Assembly: GCF_040954645.1 (NCBI RefSeq)
Contig: NC_092813.1
Span: forward strand, 14,858,136-14,922,135
Reading direction: 5' to 3'
Length of the DNA stretch: 64,000 bases
Source of the DNA: Diabrotica undecimpunctata
Lineage: Eukaryota; Arthropoda; Insecta; Coleoptera; Chrysomelidae
Each line of letters opens with the position of its first letter. The stretch's first letter is position 1. Of this stretch, positions 44,062 through 57,087 are shown one piece after another. The notes below the pieces were generated by a model, which saw only the letters and a list, made by a program, of their open reading frames with translations, was not told where the DNA came from and ran no database searches. A program made the position numbers and the translations under genes.

Positions 44062-44100
44062 TTTTGAAAATGATTTCTGTAGTGGAAGTCGAAACGTCAA
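44062..44100 (+). repeat. Penelope-type terminal motif, hammerhead-like
   Basis: TTTTGAAAATGATTTCTGTAGTGGAAGTCGAAACGTC shares its layout with the motif in the palindrome at 51697-51740: a TGA box, an imperfect stem, then GAAAC and GTC. It is a degenerate hammerhead-like terminus of the type reported for Penelope-like elements. Confidence 0.45.
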
Positions 44101-44309
44101 ACATTAGTTAGTTAAAAATATAATTTTCGATACAATCAGTTCTTGCTTAATCTCATATAGACATAATTATTTTTTATGTAGTTCATAGTTGTTTTTAATA
44201 CATTTCATTTTATATCAGATACTTTAGATTAATTTATTTGGCAAAAAATTTGTCCGTTCCACTGGCTCAAAAGCAAGACGGGAGGTTAAACTTCTACACA
44301 GTAACAGAA

Positions 44310-44311
<2 letters not shown>

Positions 44312-44385
<74 letters not shown>
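44312..44385. repeat. (TA)n microsatellite directly 5' of the RTE element
   Basis: About 74 bp of TA, ending exactly where the RTE leader GAGGCTGAGGCTACC begins. Confidence 0.95.
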
Positions 44386-44388
<3 letters not shown>

Positions 44389-44773
44389 GCTGAGGCTACC
44401 AGCGGGGTCACAGGTGGCGGATAGTGGATGGCCTTCAGATATGAAGGTTAGTTGCGAATATACTGAATAAGCAATCCCCGACCAAGCAGCGGCGATACTG
44501 GAGGGTGTAGTGGGCATGCCTTAGGAAAGCATACCTTATAAAATGCTACAATAGCCCAAGGAAAGTATTGTGACATGGCGAGTATTGCCGCCATTAAATA
44601 AGCATAGCCTAACTCCCTTACCTTACCGACTGACTGCCGGGATACGCAGTCCCTCTCTTGTTAGTCAACAGCTTCGGGTGGACGAACTGAGAAGAGAATA
44701 AAAGCACCCCCTTGTCCCTGGAATAAGAAATTGTCCCAAATGGCGGATGAGCCGATAAACGGCCAACGGCATG

Positions 44774-46277
44774 AAGATATAGTAGGCAACGGAACACCAC
44801 TATATTAAAGATCCCTAAGGATATTCCAAAAACAATCGTCAATGCAAGCAATAACGACGAAATAACAGTTACTGATCATGGATTCGGACCCCAAGATCCG
44901 GCAGAGGAAGATCATAGGGCTTCCCCGGTCGACAACAAGCGAAATCCCTATAAAAATTCTCTTAAGTTAAATAAACAAAAAATTAAAGTATACACGTGGA
45001 ATGTTAAAACGTTGTATGAAGCAGGAAAGCTTAGAAACCTCTTACTTGAAATGGACAGACTCGATGTTTCTGTATTAGGAGTCTGCGAAACAAGATGGCC
45101 AAACAACGGGCAGTACAATTCTCAAGACTATCGGATTTATTACTCTGGGACAAACGATGAGTCACATCAAAACGGTGTAGCGGTCATACTAAAGAAATCA
45201 CTTGCAAAGTCTGTAAGAAAATTTGTCTCATTATCAGACCGAGTAATGCTAATTCAATTAGCTGCATTCCCAGTGGATATAAATATAATACAAGTATACG
45301 CACCTACTGCGGACAAAGAAGATGCCGTGATTGAAACATTTTACCGACTTATATCGAAAGCCTTAGCTGTGACAAAAAAACATGAACTTACTCTTATCAT
45401 GGGGGACTTCAATGCAAAAGTGGGATCAGAAAGTACTCTCAATATTACTGGAAAGTTCGGTCTAGGACAACGCAATGAAAGAGAAGAACGGTTGGATGCA
45501 GTTCTGCCAAGAGAAAAAATTTGTATTATGAATACATGGTTTTGTCTACCAAAACGTAGACTATATACTTGGAAGTCTCCAAGCGATCGAGGAGACAATA
45601 TTGTAAGAAATCAAATTGATTATATAACAGTCAATGAACGATTTAAACACTGCATAAAATCGGTCAAGACCTACCCAGATGCCGACATTCGGTCAGACCA
45701 TACTGTACTGTACTCTACAATCACAGTTAAGCTAAAGAGAGTATGTAAAAATCAGAAAACCTTCAAAATATCACTAGATGCACTCCAAGACCCATGTACT
45801 CTAAATAAGGTTTCTCAAGAAAATAACGACAAGTTCCACGAAATTAGACTAAAAGTTACCAACAACATAGATGATTGCTGGGAACAAATGAAAACGACAA
45901 TAACCACTGCATTTCGAGAAAATCTTCTAAGACGACCAACAGTTAAAAATGACTGGATGACACCAGACATCTTAGATCTAATGGACGTTCGGAGGCAGTA
46001 TAAATCCATAAACAGAGAAAAATACAATGAAATACACAAAGAAATCCGAAAAAGAATTAAAGTAGCAAAAGACCGATGGCTACAAGAATCCTGTTTAGAA
46101 ATTGAGAAACTGGAGCAACAACACGACAGCTTCCATTTGCATAAAAAACTCAAAGAATTAACAGGCAAAAACAGAACTTATGGGCAAAATATATTACAAG
46201 ACTCTGTTGGTAGAATTTTAATTGATAAAAAAGAGCGCTGTACCGAATGGGAAAATTACATAATAGAAATTATTTAA
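44774..46277 (+). CDS. RTE endonuclease domain ORF
   Basis: The frame is open from about 44774 to 46277; no ATG is obvious before KIKVYTWNVKTLYEAG at 44974, so the start is undecided. Apurinic-type endonuclease motifs are VLGVCETRWP, IQVYAPTADKED, LIMGDFNAKVG, NQIDYITVN and DIRSDHTVLYS, all intact. The C-terminal part is a helical linker before RT. The endonuclease nicks chromosomal DNA to prime reverse transcription. A frameshift at about 46265 separates it from RT. Confidence 0.85.
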
Positions 46278-47704
46278 CGATGACCAAAGAATCTACCAAG
46301 AAATAACATCTAACCGAGATACAGGCCCACCGATTCTAATCTCAGAAGTTCAGAAGGCTATCGACCAAGCGAAACGAATTAAGGCTTCTGGTCCTGACGA
46401 AATACCTGCAGAATTGTTAAAACTATTAGATAATGAGAGTGTTGCAATTATCACATCCTTCTTTAATAAGATATACAGCAGCGGCAAATTACCAGAAAAC
46501 TGGTTAGAATCGATATTTATAACTATTCCCAAGAAAAAGAATGCCAGACAGTGTAGCGACTATCGACTTATCAGTTTAATGAGTAACGCGCTCAAAATTT
46601 TTATGAAAATATTGCATTGTCGCATATATAAACTTTGTGAGGGGATAACTGGTGATGAGCAGTTTGGTTTCCGAAACGGTATGGGTACTCGAGAAGCTCT
46701 TTTTTGCATGCAAATACTCTTACACAAGAGCATTGAGTTTAGGAAAAATATTTACGTATGTTTTATAGATTTCGAAAAAGTCTTTGATAGAGTACCACAT
46801 ACATTATTATTTCAATGCTTAGACTCACTTGGTCTGGACACGTATGACATTAGATTGCTTAAAAATCTTTACTACAATCAGACCGCTTGTGTTAAGGTGG
46901 ACCAAGAGATTTCAGCTAAAGTTTCTATTAAGCGTGGTGTCAGACAGGGATGTGTTATGTCACCGATGTTGTTTAATGCCTACACTGAACCAGTTTTGCA
47001 CCAACCAAATGCACTGAAAAGGGCTTAACAATTAACGCAAAAAAAAACAAAATGGATGGTGGTCGGAAAAATTAATATCGAAGACTCAGTACAAAGATTA
47101 GATAACAAAATCCTGGAAAGGGTGGAATATTTTAGATATCTGTGTAGCTGGATTGACTGCAGGGTTGAAAGTGACGAGGAAATTTCGACCAGAATAGAAC
47201 TCGCACGGAAAAACTTTATTAACTGGCGTTCTGTATTATGCAGTAGAAGTCTGTCGTTGACCACACGTCTAAGAGTATTGAAGTGCTACGTCTGGTCCAC
47301 TTTGTTCTATGGATGTGAAACCGGGACAACAAAAATAAAAAAATCTTAACAAATTAGAAGCTTTTGAGTTATGGTGTTACCGTTGCATGCTCAGAATCCC
47401 GTGGACAGCAAACATATCTAACGAACGCGTGCTAGAGACCGTGCACAAAGAGCGAGCATTGATCAACATCATCAAAATGAGAAAGGTCCAATATTTCGGT
47501 CATATAATGAGAAGACCTAAATATCGCTTACTCCGGTTAATCATTCAGGGCAAAATCAAAGGAAAACGTTGGGTCGGAAGAAAACAACTGTCCTGGCTGC
47601 GTAACATTAGACAATGGACAGGTCGAACGGTCGAGGAACTGTTTCATCTAGCTGCCGACCGAGAATCATTTCATCAGCTTATCAATATGACGATAGCTAA
47701 ATAG
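46278..47704 (+). pseudogene. RTE reverse transcriptase, catalytic motif deleted
   Basis: Frame 46414-47028 has GKLPENWLESIFITIPKK, QFGFRNGMGTREAL, FIDFEKVFDRVPH and RQGCVMSPMLFNAY. The frame then jumps from ALKRA to TKWMVVGKI; the segment with the YADD box, about 60-70 residues in relatives, is absent around 47028-47045. The thumb and C-terminal region continue in 47056-47349 and 47387-47704 (LRIPWTANISNERVL, FGHIMRRPKYRLL), with a further frameshift near 47345. Confidence 0.85.
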
Positions 47705-47740
47705 CCAACGCTTGAATACAAGCACGGCACAAAAAGAAGA

Positions 47741-48439
<699 letters not shown>

Positions 48440-50250
48440 TACGGGTGAGTTTTAAGTACGACATTGATCGATAATTCCATTATGGTACAGAATATCCAAA
48501 AAGTTATATAGAAAAAATGTAGACAGTGATATGCTCCAGGCTTGGGTAATATGCCGAATTCGACAGCGTAGTTAATAACTACGCCATAAAGCAAAGATAC
48601 ATTTTTTTAATTAGGTTACCTTGTCTATTTTCGCATCTTCCCCTTTAAATTTAAAATCCCTGTTCTTAAATGATGGGGTTTCACAATACTATACAAGGTA
48701 TTTTACGAGTTATGGCAATTTTTATTTCGACATTGCTATGAAATAAACGTATAGAAGGAGTATTTAAATAATTAGTTTACATAATAAGCTAAACTATATG
48801 TTTTGGTGTTCAAATAATTTTAACAGAAATCATTGACTAATAACTGTATACAGGGTTAACTACAAAAAAATTACAATTTTCGCATATTTTTGAAATGTAT
48901 AACCCTTTGTTTTATTTAAAAAAAAACAAATAAAATTCCTAGTGCCTTTTTATGTACTGAAAATGGCATCTGAGATGGAGATATGAGAAACATAAAAGAA
49001 ATAGAAAATTACCGGGTTGAACCGGGTTCATTTTTCTAAAAATCTAATTTTCCACAATTTTTACAAGGTAAAATATTTTGTTTTCACGATCTGCCGTTAT
49101 GACTTTTTTCTACTACTAGTAAGTAGTAGGAACTACTAGTAATCATGGGCCCATATTTTTTGACGGCCGTGTGAATGGTACTATATATCTGGATTTTCTG
49201 AATAATCATTTGTCATTACTACTGCAAAATGTTCCACTTAATATTCGACAAAGGTTGTGGTATTTACACGGCAGTGCTCCAGTTAATCACGTTCCTCTTA
49301 TTCGGCGGGTGGATTGGCAATAGAGGACCAACTGTGGCTACAGCAATCACCAGAATTGTAAAAAATTGATTTTTTCATATGGTGCTGTATAAAAAACGTT
49401 GCGTACCAGAAGCTTTCGACAATGCGAGATCGTATAAAAATATAATCAGAGAAGCTCTTAATAATATTTGCTTTCAAATGTTAAGAACTGCGGCTCGGTC
49501 ATTTGAAAATTGGTTACAAACTTGCATAGACGTTGGCTTTGAACATTTTGAACATTTACTTTAGACTTATTTCCTTTATACCACAATTATTGTTACAGTT
49601 ATTGCATTTTTGTTGGTAACTGACCCAGTGCCAGCAACATGATTCATTCATTTTTCAAAAGCTCTTTCGTTTGGCCCCTTCCGTTAAATAAATCGTTGTT
49701 TCTGGAGGTAAGTAGAAAATTTCTCGAATTTTCTCCTAATACCCAGAATTTGTTCTTTATTTTAAAAATGAGAATAAAGTTCTGCTGTAGAAGAAAATAA
49801 TAAACATGTCACACAGAACGCTTAAAAAGATAATAATTTAAAGACTGTTATTTTTTCAAGTGGCCTTTTACTTATTATTAATTGCCCGTCACAATCGAAA
49901 ATTATAAATGTTTTATTAAAACTATCTTGGCAAGGAGCTCTTTTTGTATATAGGGTGCGTATTTCATAGCGATGTTAAAAAAACATGGACATAATTTGAT
50001 AAATATCCTATATGGCAACGTAAAACTTCATATTGTAAAAACAGGGATTAGAGAGGAATTCAAATATGAGCGCATAGAGTGTTCCATTTAAAAAATATTT
50101 GCTTTACCACGTAGTTATTAATAACCGTGTAGGAGTCTATATATTCACTAAGCCTGGAGAATTTCTTTGCCTAAATTGTTTCTAAATATCTTTTTTGGAT
50201 AGTCTGTACCATAATGGAATTTTCGACCAGTGTCACACAAAAAACTTACT
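48440..50250. mobile_element. Mariner-like remnant with long degenerate inverted repeats
   Basis: 48440-48760 and 49935-50250 are inverted repeats: both contain AATTCCATTATGGTACAGA.TATCCAAAAA, CTCCAGGCTTRG, TTAATAACTACG and AAAGCAAA in the same order. Between them lies a decayed mariner-type transposase (49145-49563). TIRs of about 300 bp are unusual for classic mariners. A TATACAGGGTTAAC segment at 48851 resembles a mariner end and may belong to a nested element. Confidence 0.6.
49145..49563 (+). pseudogene. Mariner-like transposase C-terminal remnant
   Basis: The plus strand reads GPYFFDGRVNGTIYLDFLNNH, NVPLNIRQRLWYLHGSAPVNHV, then RWIGNRGPTVA, and after an internal loss YKKRCVPEAFDNARSYKNII, ending FEHFEHLL. 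It parallels DDE transposases in which FQHDGAPAH, WPARSPDLTPLDFFLWG and NGGHFEHLL are standard. Here the second Asp is replaced by Gly and the third catalytic segment is deleted. Confidence 0.7.
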
Positions 50251-51575
50251 CAATATATATTGATAGGCGTATTTCAGTTGGTGTTACTAGATAGATATTG
50301 GCGGTAATTACTTAAAAATGTTTTGTTAAATATCTTTGGATAAAAACGAAACTTCAAAAAGGGTAATTATTTTATTTTGAATTTAAATTACTTTGCATTA
50401 TCCGCAATCAATTTTTTAACTTTCTAGGTTACGCTTTTAATTCCAAGGAAAAGGTTCTTCAAGTAATTTTGATGTATTTTCTAAGATTGAGTAACACCAT
50501 GGTTTAGAGAGTATGGTTTATAATTTTTGTTCGAATCGATAAAAATGTCGATTTGCTTAGTTTGATCTAATATCGTGTTCGGAAATTTTACCGGATTTTT
50601 ACGTCCAAATTTATATATTCGATTTTGTCACTGCAAACCGTATACCGCTACGCTTTATAAGATTTGAATTAAACATCAGTGGCGCCATTATTAGCAACTA
50701 TACTATATTATAGTAGATATACCATAATTACACTCATTTTTACTATGTAATATGCCTTTACAATAATCTTTAAAACTATTATAATTTTTCTAAACCACAT
50801 TTTTAGACCGAAAAAACAAATTTTTTGTAATTAATTTTTAAATGTTTTTTATTTTATCGAAAATGTTGATACAGTAGAGTACATTTCAATATAGCGCTCC
50901 TACCGCATAAAACATCAACTACTTCAATTGAATCATGTAAACATCTGCAACCTACTCAGTACTAAAAAAATTGAGAAATATTCCTAACCACTATTGTGAT
51001 CTATATACTCGATAACTGGTATTTAGATTACTTATTCTTTATTACTTACCGAATTATCGGTAGAACCAGTTACAAGTCAGTAATCATATTTTCAATAATT
51101 ATCATTCAATCAGTAAGCCGTTACAAAAAATAGTATTACCATGCTGTAATGGCATTGCTGATCTTATTGTTGGTATCAGGACTAATTTTGTCAGGTCAGG
51201 CCATGAAGTTAAGGCATCTACATAGTAAAATGTCGTGCACCCTCCGTGCTATGACATGCTGAACGAGCCATACAGTCTGTAGTCCACACCCTGAGGTATA
51301 AGCGGGAACGCAAAGTGTATCAATACTCTTATGAAACGCACCTTGCAGATCGTAAGGGCCTTCACATTTTACTTTTTAGCTTGTATTGAGTAAAATGTCT
51401 TTAATTTTTTTTATCAATCTCTCTTGGCTAACTCTTGTCTCTTCCGACCCCGAATGGCTATTAGGATTCCGAGGGCAGAAGGGTCACTATATTTCCTTCT
51501 ACTACAAACTCTAGTAACCAAACAATTATTGGTATAAGTTAATATTGTTCTGAAGCTATTTTCTTGTGGCATTTT
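50251..51575. other. Unassigned, no gene seen
   Basis: AT-rich sequence. A short GC-richer patch around 51230-51310 (CACCCTCCGTGCTATGACATGC) was not recognised. Confidence 0.3.
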
Positions 51576-51791
51576 AAATTAATTTATATTTAAATGGGAA
51601 TAAGCCACAATTAAAAGTTAAAATACGTTTATTGACGTTTCAATTTCCACTTCGGAAATCGTTCTCAAAATACAAACATTAATACTAATGTTTGTATTTT
51701 GAGAACGATTTCCGAAGTGGAAATTGAAACGTCAATAAACGGATTTTAACTTTTAATTGTGGCTTATTCCCATTTAAATATAAATTAATTT
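51576..51791. repeat. 106-bp-arm palindrome with Penelope-type terminal motif
   Basis: 51576-51681 and 51686-51791 are inverted copies with a single mismatch found by eye (near 51631/51741) and a 4-nt loop. Each arm contains TTTTGAGAACGATTTCCGAAGTGGAAATTGAAACGTC, whose GATTTCC/GGAAATT hairpin followed by GAAAC-GTC resembles a hammerhead ribozyme core of Penelope-like elements with altered CUGANGA box. Outer ends are AT-rich. Confidence 0.85.
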
Positions 51792-52660
51792 ATTGGTATA
51801 AGTATTCTCCCACTTGTTCGTAAACAGCTACGGGTGGAAGAACTGACAGTGGAAGAGCACTTTATTACTCTTAAGCTGACAAGTTGAATCCAATGACAGA
51901 AGAGCTACATTTTTTAACCGCATTATATTATTGAAAGCCACGAGATGACTACCACATAAAAGATCCATAAGGATATCTCCAGGACACCATAATCTTGGCG
52001 ATTCATGAAAAAAATTCGAAAGAAATGGCGATAAGTACCAGGGTCTCCTTAATTGGGAGAGGACGATAAGACTCCCTCGAGACTCCCGGTCAGCCTATGA
52101 ATGTCCTTAAAGTAAAAAGGATCGATAAGTGAAACATTCGAAGCATATAGCAAGCAGACAAGATAGTAAATCATTTTCTGCAATGCGTACAAGTTAGATG
52201 AGTAGATTCTGGAGTAATAGATATACATGAACCAGAAATAGAAATGGCGCCCTTATAAGACGAGAGATGTGTTATGGAAAATTAATTAAGTCCCTTTTAA
52301 TATAAACATCATTCAAGTCTACGCACTGATATCCAATCTATTGAAGAAGAAATAGAAACTTTCTATCTGACTCCAGAAGATTACCTAAAACTAATCATTA
52401 TGTTGGGCATTTTAAACGCCAAAATAGGACAAGGCAGTCAAGAATTTTGTGCAGATATATGATCTTATCACAGGAAACGAAAGATGAGAAAGAATGATCC
52501 AATTCTGACAAGACACGGATATGGTTGTAATGAATCCATTTTTAAAATTACATCCAGGAAGACTTTATACACGAAAAGTACACAGTGATACTCTAGAGCG
52601 AAATAATGTTGATTTTATCAACAGAAACAAACGATGTTTTCTCGTCTCATAGTTTATTAG
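51792..52660 (+). pseudogene. Decayed RTE leader and endonuclease
   Basis: The leader part (51800-51980) matches the 44640-44820 leader. Further on, broken frames read FNINIIQVYA, IQFXQDTDMVVMNPFLKL, GRLYTRKVHSDTLERNNVDFI, which follow the RTE endonuclease order (compare LYTWKSPSDRGDNIVRNQIDYI at 45562). Stops and frameshifts are frequent. The RT is missing. Confidence 0.7.
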
Positions 52661-54249
52661 TTGTAAATATCAATATACCATTCAAAATAATTCACAGGAA
52701 ATAAGGCTCAACATTTACTAAAAAAAACAACTTCCTGGAAAAACTAAAAACAAAGCTTAATAAGAATTTTGCGAAAATAGTTGAAAACACTAGTAGCAAC
52801 ATAGAATAGTGAAACGAAATGAAGACATCTATTACCATACTTTTACGTGAAAATCTTAAATCAAAAAAAGAAAACAAGCAAGAATGGATGAGGGATATTA
52901 TATTGCAGAAGCTCTTTTAACGGTCTTGGGAAGATTCTCTGTCTTAGAAAATGGACTGGTCTAACGTCAGCTGATCTATTTCGAGCTGCTATGAATAGTC
53001 GACGTCTTCTACTACCAGTAAAAGATATCATATTAAACAAGAAACAATTCTGTATATTTTTTTGATTGGAAGCAAGAATATTAAGAAAATAGAAGTTGCA
53101 AATAAGGTAAGAATTTTTATTTAATTCTTGCATAGTATTTTTAATAATTGCTTAGTAGTTTAATTTCTTATCTAATTTTCGTGTTAGTTTATAATTTACC
53201 TCTTATATTTTAAAATAAATTATCTTTTAAATATTATGCTTGCATTTAACTTATGTTATTAACTTTTGATAAGTTTATATTCTTTAATTTTATAAATTTT
53301 TGCTTAGAACATATTCTTGATTTACATATTGATATCTGCTTGGATTTTCATTTATACATAACTATTTAGGATACACTGTATAGTGTGTTTGAAACAGCAA
53401 GGGAACGGCTCTTTTGGTGGATGAGCCCCATGTTGTGTCTTATAAGACAACGATTCTAATATCCCTTGTGGTTATTTTGTCTCTTTTATGGCGGGACGTA
53501 AGGGTGTCGTCGTACTGTGACGTTAAAAAAACGAATATAGAGGCATATAAAGAAACATTAGATCGTGTTTTTGTTGCTACTATTGAAACTTTGACGTACG
53601 AGACGTCAAATGAAAGGGGACTGGAACCCGGGGTAACAGAGAGAAAAACATGACCAAATTGGGCAATTATTCGGTATCTTTATTCTGCTCAGGGTCGTTT
53701 TCATCTTTATTTTGCTACATTTTTGCAGTAAAAAAAAATATTTTTTCGTATTATTTTAATGTGCACTTGCCTTTTGCATCGATTTTTTTATCTAAAAATG
53801 TTAATTTTTCTGCCAATTTCAAATATTTATTTACAGTTAGTAATCATATTAAGTTTACATTTTGCACAATATTTATTTAAATTATATTATCAACTTGTAT
53901 AGAATCTCCTTTGGCACAGATACATATACAGATTTGTGACACACTATATTGTTTACTAACTGATATAGTTTTATTGTTTTTTTCAAAATCTGTCATTTTC
54001 GTCCAAAAGGACTTCCAAGTTACTGCTATTTCAGTGTTCTCAAATATTATGACTTTTATGTTTGTCCTCTGCTAATAAATATTAAAAACATTTGTTTTTA
54101 GTTTATTTATTTTCGTTTCATACTTAATTCAATATTCTTCGTGTTTTAAGATATTCTATGTATCTCTTTCTTATTGTTAGCTGCCAGCAAGTACTAAATT
54201 TAGAAAGTAATACTCGTTGTGGTTTTTAAATCCTCAATGTACTTTCTTT
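52661..54249. other. Unassigned; small ORF 53414-53653 of unknown status
   Basis: AT-rich. The frame at 53414 encodes 79 residues with an N-terminal hydrophobic segment (TTILISLVVILSLLW) and no family resemblance that I recognise. RTE-like decay may extend to about 53000 (SWKNXKQSLIR-like pieces). Nothing else is supported. Confidence 0.3.
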
Positions 54250-55172
54250 TATTTATTTACGCTGTAACCACAAGGGTTATTAGCGACCTAAAAAATACAA
54301 TACAGGCAAAGTAAGAAAAAATTACAATAATTGATACAGTCCTGAGCCTTTAAGATAACTTAGTGTGTTTTTAATATTCATGTTTTTTCCTAAGGCTCCC
54401 TTTATATTATTTTTAATAGTGTGCTTCTTTCTTGCTTCTTTATATGTTTTGCACTGAGTTAGTCTATGCTTCACGGAGAGTATTACTTGACAATTTTCAC
54501 ACACTGGCAGCACAGTTCGCGTAAAGGGGTGTTTATGTGTAAAGTTAATGTGTCCTAACGTGTTATTCTCACTTGGTTGTGTCTATTCGCTGTAGGTTGG
54601 AGCCACGGTTTCACTAATTGTTTGATTTCCTTGAGTTTATTTTGTGATACACTTCACTTATTTTGCTACGCACTTAACACTTTATATTTTATTTCTGACC
54701 CGAAGTCATCTGAAGAAACCTCATTAATAAGAATGGAGTCCTGGATGAAGGATGCTAAGTGGGCTGGTTCATCTGCTTCTTTATTTCCTTGTATACCTAA
54801 ATGTGATGGAACAAACATAAACTCAACAGTGATCTTATTATTATTATTTCGAATCTCTGTTTCTGATTGGATATGGAGGCAATTGGAGTATTGGTATATA
54901 AACGTTTGATAATGCGAAGTGAGCTTAGCGAATCGGTTATTATGAGAGACGGGGATTGTTTCGACCCTTTTATGTGGATAACTGCTTGTAATACTGCAAA
55001 CAACTATGCAGTGTATGATGAAGTAATTGGGATTGAATTTAAATTTTAAGGATGTATTGGTAATGAGGATGGCCGCACCAACACCGTTTGAAGATTTGGA
55101 TGCATCAGTGTATATCTTATAGTGATTTTTATAAGTAGGGTGTTCTTTATTACTAGCTATTTTAGAAGAATA

Positions 55173-56230
55173 TTAGAGAGGAAGGTATTTGCATCGTAAA
55201 CTTAGGTGTGGTTCTTCTGTCAAGCATTGTAGACTTTCAACTGGTGTCGTTCGAAACGCACCTGTAGCTATTCGTAGAGCTGTGTTTTGAACAGTTTCTA
55301 AGGTTTTTAATACTGATACTTTGCTTGATGAATAAACTATCGCACTATAGTCGAGTTTGAATCTGATTAAAAATTTAAACACATCTAATAGTGTATTTTG
55401 ATCTACTCCCCAGTTTTTGCTGGAAATAGTTTTCATTAAATTTAATTCTGCTTGGCATGATTTTTTAAGTTCTTCTGTATGTTTTTTCTAGGAGAGCTTT
55501 TGGGTAAAACCATACCTAAAAATCTGATATTATTTGTGAAACTGAGGGTTTTTGTAATCCGATAGTCCTAGACCACAATTTTGACTAATTGATTCTTTGT
55601 TGTAAATGTTTTTAAATAGATGTAGAGTTTTTTCCTTTGGCAAGTAAAACTAAGTCATCAGCGTATAATAATCCTTTAGCAATCGGTGAGCATTGTTGAA
55701 GTATGTCGTTTATGGCTATTAGAAAAAGGGTTGAGCTTATAACTGATCCGTGTGGTACTCCGTTCTCTTGAACTTTTTTATTTGATTAACCATTGTCTGA
55801 TCGAACTAGGAAGTTGCGAGATTAAAGAAAATTTGAAATAAATTTTAACATATTGCCTTTGATATTTCAATTTTGCAATTTTGTTATAATGTTGAATCGC
55901 CAGACAGTATCATAAGCTTTATTAATATTAAAAAAGACTGCGATACAATCTTGTTTATTTGCAAATGCTTCATGTATTCCTGACTCTAAGTCTATTAGGT
56001 TATCTATAGTGGATCGATTTTGCCTAAATCCGCTTGGTTGTGTAATAAGGAGTTTTTGTTGTTCTAAATAACATCTCAGCATTTTATTTACCATTTTCTG
56101 TAACACTTTACATATAATATTGGTTAAATATATTGGTAGATATGACTCAGGTGATGTCCCGGATTTCTCAGATTTAAGAAGTTGTAGTATTATTGCTTCG
56201 GATCAAGTTCATGGGAAAACCTGGTTACTC
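55173..56230 (-). pseudogene. I-element copy 4 reverse transcriptase remnant
   Basis: The finger and palm pieces (56230-55867) end at a frameshift. The YADD region at 55620-55680 is recognisable as a diverged LAKGLLYADDLVL-type stretch on the minus strand, and the thumb at 55436-55173 has ISSKNWGVDQNTLLDVFKF and TALRIATGAFRTTPVESL. Several stops and frameshifts. Confidence 0.7.
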
Positions 56231-56364
56231 TAGATAAAATTATAAAGGTACAGAAAGTTCTATGATGGAAAAAGAGACGTTAAGGTTGTGAATCTCATGT
56301 CCATCGAATCACAATATAGTTTTTTCTACGTTGTTTTTATATATTTTAAAATTATCAGTGTAAT

Positions 56365-57087
56365 TTTTATCTTCTTCTTCTTCTTCTTCCTTTGCCCTAT
56401 CCGTTTCGGACGTTGGCTATTAACAAGGCTATTTAGACTTTGTTTACGGCACCTCTGAACAGTTCGGTCGATGTTGGTCCGAACCATTGTCGTCCTACTC
56501 CTACTGTCGATTCTTCCTTGGACTATTAACTGTAGCAGTCGGTACTTAGTATGCCTCATGACATGTCCGAAGTACTCAAGCTTCCGTTTCTTTACGGTGA
56601 AGATTATTTCTTTGCTTTTGCCTATTCTCTGCATTACTTTCACGTTGGTGATGTGGTCTGTCCAGGATATCCGAAGAATACGGCGATATATCCACAGCTT
56701 AAAGGATTCTAGTTTCTTCAGGGTGGCTTCCGTTGTGGTCCATGCCTCTGCTCCATAGAACAAGACCGGGAAGACATAACACTTGACCAGTCTTAATTTT
56801 AGTTCCATTGAGATTTTGCTTGTGAACCACTTTTTCATATTGTTGAACGCGTTTCGCGCTTTTTCAATTCGTGATCTTATTTCTATTGACTGGTCCCATT
56901 TTGTGTTGACTGTGGTTCCAAGGTATGTGTATGTCTCCACTTGTTCTATTTTTCGGTTGTTTAATGTCAATTGCATCGGAGGTTGTTGTGTTCTGCTAAT
57001 GAGCATGCATTTAGTTTTGGTTGTATTGAGTTCTAAACCATATTCTTGACTTGCTGTGTGTATGCTTTGCATGAGTCTTTTCATCAC
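56365..57087 (-). pseudogene. RTE 3' fragment inserted in I-element copy 4
   Basis: The frame opens MMKRLMQSIHTASQEYGLELN and TKTKCMLISR, then continues through the RTE thumb to RRILRISWTDHITNVKVM and YFGHVMRHTKYRLLQLI. It ends with TAGCCAACGTCCGAAACGGATAGGGCA plus AAGAAGAAGAAGAAG on the minus strand, the RTE tail. It is 5'-truncated just after the RT palm. A few codons are in a single open frame of about 250, so the fragment is fairly young. Confidence 0.88.

Noticed and set aside
53414..53653. 79-residue ORF with hydrophobic N-terminus
   Set aside because: No family resemblance, no splice or element context; could be chance.
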